Under the pieces are notes generated by a model, which ran no database searches, had not been told where the DNA came from, and saw nothing but the letters and a program-made list of their open reading frames with translations. Below, one piece after another: positions 41,506 through 49,724 of a stretch of DNA of 64,000 nt. The stretch comes from Saussurea involucrata (lineage: Eukaryota; Streptophyta; Magnoliopsida; Asterales; Asteraceae), in contig JAWVWS010001001.1 of NCBI GenBank assembly GCA_033807775.1, forward strand, positions 62,001-126,000, written 5' to 3'. The stretch's first letter is position 1; every line of letters starts with the position of its first letter. The translations under genes and the position numbers were made by a program.

Positions 41506-42113
41506 TGTTAGATCTAGAGTTTTGTCAAAAACACAACTGTTAAGATCTGATCTGAAGAATCAGAGTTCTGAGTAAGAAGACTCAGAAGTTCTGATCAGAG
41601 AATAATGAAAAGATTACAAGTATGGAAGTTGGTCAGAAGACTCAGAAGTTCTGAGTAGAAGACTCAGAAGTTCTGAGTGAGAAATCTCAAAGGATTCTAA
41701 GTGTTGGATTCTGACTAGAAGGTTCAGAGTTCTGAGTAGGAGACTCAGAACTTCTGACTATGAAGACAAATGTTCTGAAGCACCTATTCAGAAGTATGTT
41801 CAGAACATATATCTTAGGATATTTTCTGTTATAATCAGTTACTAATTAGGACACGTGTAATTGTTCTATTAGTCTGTTTCTTATATGTACTGTAGCTTTA
41901 GCCTTTCTTATACAGTATATATAGGGGTTAGCAAAGGTTAGCTAACTAACCTTTTGGATAACTCTTTACGCATAAATTTGTTAGACCTATTGAGAGAGAA
42001 ATTCATTGTAATATCTTGTAATTCACAGATTGTTAATAAATCATATGACCAGTTGCTGTGAATACGATCTTAATTGTTCATATTTGATTGTAAGATTAGA
42101 TCCTGGACTTACA
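41506..42113 (+). repeat. E3 5' LTR
   Basis: The 608-bp LTR begins TGTTAGATCTAGAG and ends CTGGACTTACA. The first ~310 bp is filled with TCAGAA and TTCTGA words, many paired as TCAGAAGTTCTGA. Confidence 0.93.
41852..41924 (+). promoter_or_regulatory. E3 LTR promoter: G-box and TATA box
   Basis: CACGTG (41852-41857, within ACACGTGT) is followed 58 bp later by TATATATAG (41916-41924). The same pair occurs in both E5 LTRs. Confidence 0.65.
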
Positions 42114-42115
42114 AT

Positions 42116-42127
42116 TGGTATCAGAGC
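42116..42127 (+). promoter_or_regulatory. Primer binding site (E3)
   Basis: TGGTATCAGAGC is complementary to initiator methionine tRNA. Confidence 0.9.
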
Positions 42128-42371
42128 CAATCAACAAACAAATTCGTCCAAGAGTGTGTTTGATCGCATTTTTGAAGTTTCTTGATCAATTCGTCAATTG
42201 ATTCCGCTGCTTCTAACAATTCTTGAATTCCTAACAATTCTTGAATTCGTTTCTATCATTGATTCAAGAAATTTGAATTTGTCTTTCTGTTTAATCGATA
42301 TCTTACAATCAAGTCATCCAAAGAATTTCTCTCTATGCTGATTAATTTTCGAAATTAAACAGAGATCACAG

Positions 42372-42575
42372 GTATGTTTTCCAAATTCTTGATTGGTTTC
42401 TTGATCAAAGTGATTATATCTGCTGCATGTTGATTAGTATTCAAATTTTTTGTTGAAAAGAAGATTTCATTAATTCATGTACTCTAACTGTTTGATGAAA
42501 TGCATGTGACAGATTTGATCAATTCTTGCATGTTCTAGATCTGTGTTGATTCTCATTTTTTATCATAATTCATAG
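42372..42575 (+). other. Candidate 204-bp leader intron (E3)
   Basis: The donor ATCACAG/GTATGTTTT and the acceptor TTTTTTATCATAATTCATAG bracket an A/T-rich interval just upstream of the ORF ATG at 42602. The same interval, the same length, occurs in E5. Confidence 0.5.
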
Positions 42576-42601
42576 TTGATATTTGAATTTGTCATTTCAT
42601 C

Positions 42602-43882
42602 ATGCCTGAGATTGTTGAAGTTTTTGTGAGACCTGCAAGTTCTATAACCAGTTCAGACAATTTACAAAAATTAAGTCCTGAAAAAGCAAAAGAAACAATT
42701 TCTAAACCAAAAACTAAGATTGTTCATTTTGAAAGCAAGATTGCTAATCTTGAAGCCAAATTTGAGGAAAGTGCAAAAGTTGTTGTAAATTTGCAAAAAG
42801 ATAAATTCGATCTTCTAAAAGATTTCGAAAAGGCTCAATAGAACACAAAGGTGTTAGAAAAAGAGAATGTTGATTTGAAAGAGAAAATCAATTTTGAAAG
42901 AAAGATGTTGACAGATTCTAAAAATAGAATCAAATCATGTGAAATGAAAAATTGTCAACTCTTGAAACAAATCTATGATTTTGAACAAGTTCTTATACTT
43001 GAAAGAGAGAAATTTGAGGAAGAGAGAAGAAACTTTCAAACTGAGAGGAAAGGTTTTGAAACAAAGTCTGTTGAATTGTCTCTGAAAATTTCTGATTTGG
43101 AGAAAATTCTTGCAAAAGAAAGAAAAGAGTTTGAATGCAAGAAAAGTGTCTTTCAAAAAGAAAAGAATGGTTTTGAGAAAAAGAAAACAGGAATGTTAAA
43201 TGAGTTTTCTGTAAAAATCAACGAGTTGGAGAAAGAGTTAGAAGATGGAAGGAAAGAGACTGAAAAGAAGAAGGTAAATGGCTTTAAAGAAAAATGCTTA
43301 AAAGATGAGTTTGAGAAGGAAAAGAAAGTTTTTCATTTGGAGATAAGGAGACTTATTAAGAAATTATATGATTTATCAACTAAAATCATGACAGAGAGGA
43401 AGTCCAAATCTGATTTGTAGTCAAGGTTTGATTTGTATGTTAAAAAGTTTAAAGAATTTGAAACGAAAGTTGTTGACAAATCAAATCATAGTTCAAAAGA
43501 TCAGATTCGTTCTTCTAATCTATTTTATGATTCTCCTATTGATAAATCTTATAATTGTTCTTTTAAAAAGATAAAAATGGAATGGAGAGTTAAAGGAACT
43601 ACTTCCAAGAAAGAAGTGCGAAAATCAAAGGTTCCTAATTCAAATGCCAAGAAGAACAATACATTTCAAATAAAATCTTTTGTTAAACCTGATGTGATTT
43701 ATTCTGTAAATCAATTAGTCAGAATTGCACAAAAGAAACTTTGTTGTTCATATTGTGGGACTGATGACTTTGTAAACAAAAGGTACATTCAGCACTGGTT
43801 TGGTTCTTATAGAATATCTGCATATGCTACTGCACCTAACAAACCTGGACCCAAGTTCATATGGGTACCAAAGTCAACTTAA
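42602..43882 (+). pseudogene. E3 stand-alone Gag coiled-coil ORF (two in-frame TAG)
   Basis: This is exactly as long as the intact E5 ORF (1281 bp) and in one frame, with TAG at 42839-42841 and 43418-43420. The protein starts MPEIVEVFVRPASSITSSD and is dominated by heptad-like charged helices (KISDLEKILAKERKEFE, INELEKELEDGRKETE). Near the C terminus lies CCSYCGTDDFVNKRYIQHW, a CxxC...H arrangement, and it ends GPKFIWVPKST. At the second stop the E5 copy has CAG, so the TAG is a simple C-to-T change. It derives from the C-terminal half of a B-like Gag. Confidence 0.88.
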
Positions 43883-43891
43883 TCTGTTTTG

Positions 43892-43990
43892 CAGGTTATT
43901 CATGTGTAGAGCTGAATGAATGATCCATATCGACACATGACTGAAAACAGATGTTGTGCTTAATTGAGAATTTTGACTTTTGGATAATTC
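43892..43990 (+). pseudogene. E3 protease remnant
   Basis: Just after TTTTGCAG (43887-43894) the sequence GGTTATTCATGTGTAGAGCTG ... ACACATGACTG aligns, with gaps, to the start of copia protease (HVWxxDSGxSRHMTG) in B and E4. It is not translatable. Nothing further of pol is recognisable. Confidence 0.6.
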
Positions 43991-44189
43991 AGTCCAAAAC
44001 TCGATCTGAATGTGATTATGAATTTCTGATACATACAGATCAATTTGTTGATTTTGAAGATTTTTTTTTTAAAAGTTCTGTTTACTGTGGGGTTATCGAA
44101 CTCATAGATGTGAGCAAGTTATGGTGATTTGAAGTTCAGAATGTTCAAAAATCACAAAATCCAAACATTTTTCTAAGGTATTTTCTCTG

Positions 44190-44370
44190 GGTAGTTTTAT
44201 CAGAATTCTGACTCTACTACTCAGAATTCTGACTCAACTAATCAGAATTCTGACTCTGATACTTAGAATTTTGAACAAGTTACTCAGACTTCTGACTATA
44301 CTACTCAGAATTCTGACTCTTCTAATCAGAATTCTGACTCTACTACTCAGAATTTGGATTTTTTATATCT
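44190..44370 (+). repeat. TCAGAATTCTGA palindrome array (E3 3' region)
   Basis: At least six copies of the 12-bp palindrome TCAGAATTCTGA or one-base variants are spaced about 21 bp apart. Read in one frame it gives (T/N)QNSDS repeats that resemble the coding repeat in B at 18380-18460, so the array may descend from Gag coding sequence. Confidence 0.85.
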
Positions 44371-45075
44371 AATGAGGAATCATCGTAGATGATTACCAAA
44401 ATCTCTTGATTTTGCATGATTATCTTGATTTCAGAGGAAGTATTGACTCAAAATTTGTCTGATTGTTTCAAGATAAAGTTCAAAACCCGTGCTTCAACGT
44501 TTTAGGTTTTTGAACATATCAGTTCAAAACCCGTACTTAAATGACAATGGCTTCTGAATAATTCAGTTCAGGACCCATATTTCAGAGACTAAGACTTCTA
44601 AACAAATCAGTTTAGAACTCATACTTCTCAGGTGATATCCTTAACTGTCATATTTTTCTGTTTCAAGGAACAAGTGGTGAAAGGTAACATTGCATTATGT
44701 TTTATTTCTATTGCTTTGAATGTTTGAATCTTAACAATTTAATTCAATGATATGATTTTTTTTATTTTTCATTCAATGAATAAAATGTGTGTCAAGGGTG
44801 CTTTTACAAGTATTTTTGTATTATCTGAGCTATATTTGTTTCAACTTTCACTTCTGAAATAAATCGAAAGGTTAGCAAATCATGAATGAAATTATGCTGA
44901 ATGCTCAATGTTATGAAATTTAGACTTATATAGAATATAATGCTCAAAAAGCATAATTTGTCAGAATGTTGGATGGAAACGAAAATATGGGGGAAGTACT
45001 ACGTTTTAGAACCAAGTGATTGAGATGCAATATATATATATATATACAAAATCATTTAGTTTGAAAGTTTGTACC

Positions 45076-45345
45076 TGTGGCCTTTCTGGTTTGGGAGAGT
45101 AAGTCCTAAGGGGTGCTCGACACCTAGTCCATAAGATCAACTGGTCTGGGATCGGCTGACCCAAATCCTGCAATAGAACCAGATAGAAAGCCATGTTCTA
45201 CTGGTACAAATGGGTTTAAGATATATCGATGTGGCCTTTCTGGTTTGGGAAATTAAGTTCCAAGGGGTGCTTGTCACCTAGCACCTAAGACCAACTGGTC
45301 TGGGATATGCTGACCCAAATCCTGCTATAGAACCAGATAGAAAGT
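45076..45345 (+). repeat. 154-bp tandem duplication with TTTGGG/CCCAAA arms (E3)
   Basis: Blocks start TGTGGCCTTTCTGGTTTGGG at 45076 and 45230. Each contains TTTGGG near its start and CCCAAA about 90 bp later, which could pair into a stem. E5 has the same pair at 59015 and 59169. Confidence 0.85.
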
Positions 45346-45888
45346 CATGTTTAACGATGTATCTTATTCTTACTAAACTTTTTGATTAAAAGATGCCAAT
45401 GTGCACAAAATTAAAAGATGTCAATGAGCACAAAATTAAAAGATGCCAATGAGCACACATCTCTTGAAACTTTGGGAAAATACAAAGTCGCAATTAACTT
45501 GTAAATTTGTGAAAATCCTGATTTTGGACAAATAGTGTGAGTAGAGCAAAGTATTCGTATATGTTTTTAGAATTGCATATGCTTGAAGCTAATCATATTT
45601 CGCATGCTAAGCACACCAAATATATTTAATAAAGGGATTGAAACTGAACATTTTTAACTTTATATGCAATGATGACTTGTATTTGAATCCAAACACATGC
45701 ATTTGATTTCATTTGATTGAAAAATCTGTTAAATTTCATTAAGTTGGATTTCTTTTGTAAAGTTTTCAAATGATCAAATGTTAGTAGTTATCAAGTATAG
45801 TTCAGTGAATCTTATTTTCCTTGCATAAATGTTTCATTAAAGCACTATATTTGAAATGAATAATTTTAATGAAATATATGCATACTTT

Positions 45889-46429
45889 CAGGGGGAGAAA
45901 ACAATTTGCTCCAGAATTCTTATTTTGAGGGGGAGCAAGGTTATTCATTAAGGAGGAGAAAAAAAAAACATAGACTTCATCGCTAAAGTTTTGAAAATCA
46001 AGGGGGAGAAAAGCTAAAGATTTTGAAGATTGATATGATTTTCCAAAACTTTAGGGGAAGAAAAGCTAAAGATTTTGAAGATGATTTTTGTACAGAAATA
46101 ACAAAAGAGAGAAATGTTATTTTAAGAAGAAGAAGAGGAAAAGGAAACTGATATGTTGTTTCTTATAAAGAAATCTTATGAAAGTTGACATAAAGATGAG
46201 AATTGTCATTTCAAGGGGGAGCAAAGAAAAAGCAAATATATAACAGAAATCAATTTGGAAATCGTTGCTGCTGCTGGTTAAAGACTGACCAGAAGTTATT
46301 AACTCAGATTATTCAGAATTCTGAGCAGACGTTGTCAAAGCATTCAGAAGAGATCCTTCTGAAGATTGTTCCTGCTCTAAAAATTTTGATGATGAAAAGT
46401 ACAAGTGTGTTTGACAAAAAGGGGGAGAT
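45889..46429 (+). promoter_or_regulatory. Cluster of polypurine-tract-like motifs ending in the E3 PPT
   Basis: AGGGGGAG or close variants occur near 45891, 45928, 45952, 46000, 46053, 46216 and finally at 46420-46429 (AAAAAGGGGGAGAT) directly before the 3' LTR. Only the last abuts an LTR. Multiple PPT-like copies are a known Sirevirus trait. Confidence 0.8.
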
Positions 46430-47059
46430 TGTTAGATCTAGAGTTTTGTCAAAAACACAACTGTTAAGATCTGATCTGAAGAATCAGAATTCTGAGTAAG
46501 AAGACTCAGAAGTTCTGATCAGAGAATAATGAAAAGATTACAAGTATGGAAGTTGGTCAGAAGACTCAGAAGTTCTGAGTAGAAGACTCATAAGTTCTGA
46601 GTGAGAAATCTCAAAGGATTCTAAGTGTTGGATTCTGACTAGAAGGTTCAGAGTTCTGAGTAGAAGACTCAGAACTTCTGACTATGAAGACAAATGTTCT
46701 GAAGCACCTATTCAGAAGTATGTTCAGAAGTTCTGAACAACATGTTCAGAACTTATATCTTAGGATATTTTCTGTTATAATCAGTTACTAATTAGGACAC
46801 GTGTAATTGTTCTATTAGTCTGTTTCTTATATGTACTGTAGCTTTAGCCTTTCTTATACAGTATATATAGGGGTTAGCAAAGGTTAGCTAACTAACCTTT
46901 TGGATAACTCTTTACGCATAAATTTGGTAGACCTATTGAGAGAGAAATTCATTGTAATATCTTGTAATTCACAGATTGTTAATAAATCATATGACCAGTT
47001 GCTGTGAATACGATCTTAATTGTTCATATTTGATTGTAAGATTAGATCCTGGACTTACA
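46430..47059 (+). repeat. E3 3' LTR
   Basis: The 630-bp LTR differs from the 5' LTR by about five substitutions and 22 extra bases near 46725, themselves made of TTCTGAA/TTCAGAA words. Confidence 0.93.
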
Positions 47060-47064
47060 GGGTT
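47060..47064. repeat. E3 target-site duplication, right (GGGTT)
   Basis: GGGTT follows the 3' LTR and matches 41501-41505. Confidence 0.93.
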
Positions 47065-48070
47065 CTTCGATTTCCTTCCCTTTTTCTTCTTCTTCTCTTT
47101 AGATCCCTCAGAAGACTTCCTTTTTGAAGGACTGAGGTCTTTCCTTATATTTCTGAAGTTCTTCTGGTTGGCCTTGTGTTTAGCCAATTTTATCTTCCAT
47201 TCTTCTTCTGTAAGTCTCTCTATTACACTAACTCCTATGGGCATTCCTATACGCGGGGGTGTTACAGAATTGGGTTCAGGAGTTCTGTAAACGCGTGTGT
47301 ACTCACTAACTAGTTCTTCATCACTAGCATAACCTAACATTACCTTTGACAGTGGCCTGCTGTTCGGGTAGCCGTCCTCATGTTCTGTAGGGGTGTTCTT
47401 GGACATAGGAAATTGCTTAGGTTTGGGACCGTCCATTAGCCATTTTTGGATAAGGAGTAGGGGTTCGAAAAGTACACTGAGGATTCGCTGGAACTGCAGA
47501 GCGGGCAACCAGTTGTGATCAGACATTTTGGCTTTCTGGGAGGCGACTTTGAGATCTATGGTGTTGATGATCTCCTGCATCATTATGGTGGCATAATCTA
47601 GGGGTAGATCATAGTACACACCATACATGATTGAGAGAATTTGAGGTGAGCTTTGATCGATGCTCCCGATTTTGCCCGTGAGGCAACGATTTAGGATGGA
47701 GAATAAGGTATTCCACAGAGGGGGTAGTCTTGCTTTGCGGAAATCGTTCCTCTTTTTCAAATGTTGGTTGTACCCTAACATGTGCAGAAAGTCGACAAGT
47801 TCTTCATTTGTTGGTTGGGGGCATACTTTTTGATTCCCATGAGTCCTCTTGTTGGAAGGCCAAATTCTAATGAGAACATGGTGCGGTTGAACATCAGTTC
47901 AAGGCTCTTACTTTGGTCAAGTTTAGAAATGTAACCTCTGATCAAATCGGTGTCAGCGTCATAACGGCAAGATTGCCAAAACTGATGTAGGTAACGTACA
48001 GGTATTTGTTCAACGGTTTTGCTCAGAAGAGGGTAAAGAAAGTGGTTCTCTAGGATGTTTAGTAGGATGG
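47065..48070 (-). pseudogene. E1 segment 3: ORF3 N-terminal domain
   Basis: Two frames joined by one frameshift near 47800 encode the ordered N-terminal domain of ORF3: HFLYPLLSKTVEQIPVRYL, HQFWQSCRYDADTDLI, EELVDFLHMLGY, PPLWNTLFSILNRCLTGKI and LDYATIMMQEIINTID. The pattern matches E2 ORF3 residues ~75-300 (LLSQFWYSARHTDLP, EEIIAFLDAMGY, NFIFAHLISCMTAK, IDWASIIYEDLIQRVD), so both are one protein family. A Lys/Ser-rich tail (SPSKRKSSEGSKEKKKKK) follows up to the E3 target site. It is cut at 48071 by element G. Confidence 0.8.
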
Positions 48071-49686
48071 TGTAACAACCCAATTCCCATATACACAACA
48101 ATTCACATAATGTAACATAACATTCATATAACAAAAGAAACATCATATTACAATTTCGGTCCCGCAGTCTTTTACAAATAAAAGAAACCATTGTACTACA
48201 AACTTTGTACTATTTACATACATAACATTTAATATCATGATACTACTGCTAAACAAGCCAAAATCTTCAACTTATAATCCTTCACAAAAGCCATCCCTTG
48301 GTTACTCTATTTACTTGCTCTTACATGATCCACCACCTGGAATACATATTTTAAAAACAAAAATGAGGGTTAGACCTTGTGGTCCAAGTGAGAAAAATCC
48401 CTGTTAGTTTACAAACCATTTATATAAACTTCATTCATATAAATCATGCGACACAATCATATATATATTAATCAAGCGCACATATCATGTACCTTCCCTT
48501 CTCATTCCTCCTGGCCATATTAGTTGGTAGCAAGCCAACTAATAATATACAACGTTGTACAACATCTACAGCCAAACAACGCTATACGAATTCTATAGCC
48601 AAACACACTGGTTCTAAACCCGGCCAACATATTATAACACCTTATAATACTCATGTAAATATAATACCTCAATATATTATAATTCACATATTAACACATA
48701 GTCATCAACTATTACATTCCCAATCCACACATATACGTATTCCTTTACCACATAGAACATATAAGTCTTACTAATGCTAACAACTCTAAAGAACTCAAAC
48801 CCTCAAATGTTGCTCCCAAACCCGTACTCAATTCAAGACCACAGGATAGTCAGTCCTCATTCACACCCTATCTAATGGTTAACAAAATACAGGTTACTGG
48901 ATACTGACAGCATCTAAACTCTCAATATTGGCCAAACAGCAAAAGTATCCGGACAATCAAGACTTTTCCGGACAATCAAGACTTTTCCGGACAATCAAGA
49001 CTTTTCCAGACAATCAAGACTTTTCTGGACAATCAATACAATCCGGATGTCATCCGGATACCAAAGTAATCCGGATACCATCCGGTATCCAATTCTATCC
49101 AGAAAACAAAGGAAAAAGGAACTTACCCGGATAAAAGACTTGTCCGGACACCGACGAAGAACTACCCGGATACCATCAAAGAACTACCCGGATACCATCA
49201 AAGAACTACCCGGACACCTTCAACAAAACTATCCGGACACCTTCATACTGTGTCCGGACACCTCTGTCGGTTTCATCACTTTCGACCCAGAATCAACAGA
49301 AATCACTACTGGACGTGTAATCGGTTATTCTACTCCGATAGAAACTACCTATTGGTAATTACAGACATAAAACATACAAGAAACATACCTTAATTTTACT
49401 TCCAATTGCACCAATTTGGATCCCTAGCTTTTTAACTTTCTTCCTTCTTCTTTTCTCTCAAAACACACACTAACACACTCTGCAAAACTGATCTTTATGA
49501 AATATTTGAATTGCCTTAAGATATTATCTACTAAATTTTACCCTTTTAACCCTTATTCTATTCTTTAATGACCATAAACCCTTTTAACTTATAAATTTAC
49601 TTAACTTACCTAAAATAGAAACTTTTAGGTTAAATAAATTTAACGGAACTAGGATTTTAACTAACAAACTTACTCGGGGTATTACA
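48071..49686 (-). repeat. Element G 3' LTR
   Basis: On the minus strand it starts TGTAATACCCCGAG and ends GGGTTGTTACA, about 1616 bp. It contains the TCCGG-word array at 48940-49265. Small ORFs in it are not supported. No promoter motif stood out. Confidence 0.85.
48940..49265 (-). repeat. TCCGG-word array in the LTR of element G
   Basis: About 18 CCGG words appear, first as a ~17-bp repeat (TTTTCCGGACAATCAAGAC, 48950-49040), then as TCCGGATACC, ACCCGGATACC and TCCGGACACC. On the minus (sense) strand the forms are TCCGGACA and TCCGGGTA, the same as in the leader of copia element C. Confidence 0.85.
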
Positions 49687-49703
49687 TCATCTCCCCCTTA
49701 ACA
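49687..49703 (-). promoter_or_regulatory. Polypurine tract (G)
   Basis: The minus strand reads TTAAGGGGGAGATGA directly before the LTR. Confidence 0.85.
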
Positions 49704-49724
49704 GAATTCCGTCCCGGAATTCAG

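Larger units (their letters stand above)
43991..46415 (+). other. Non-coding 3' region of E3
   Basis: Apart from the two repeats above, the region is A/T-rich and without credible ORFs. From 45889 it holds a cluster of purine tracts. A stretch repeated at 45400-45450 reads AAAAGATGCCAATG/AAAAGATGTCAATG three times. Confidence 0.75.
41506..47059 (+). mobile_element. Element E3: complete non-autonomous copia derivative (5.55 kb)
   Basis: LTRs at 41506-42113 and 46430-47059 and the duplication GGGTT (41501-41505, 47060-47064) define a complete element. It has a primer site, a leader with an intron-like segment, one ORF (42602-43882) derived from the Gag C-terminal coiled coil, a remnant of protease, and 2.5 kb of non-coding 3' sequence. 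It has no Gag core, no nucleocapsid knuckle and no pol. E5 is a second copy of the same design. Confidence 0.93.

Noticed and set aside
41560..41800. Heat-shock elements in the TTCTGA arrays of E3/E5 LTRs
   Set aside because: HSEs need GAA and TTC blocks with two bases between. Here the spacing is zero or one base, so the match is poor.
45028..45048. TA-repeat near 45030 as a promoter
   Set aside because: A short TA microsatellite in a non-coding region with no other promoter feature.
47781..48191. ORF3 N-terminal frame reading on to 48191
   Set aside because: Codons beyond 48070 belong to the LTR of element G. The true E1 sequence ends at 48070.
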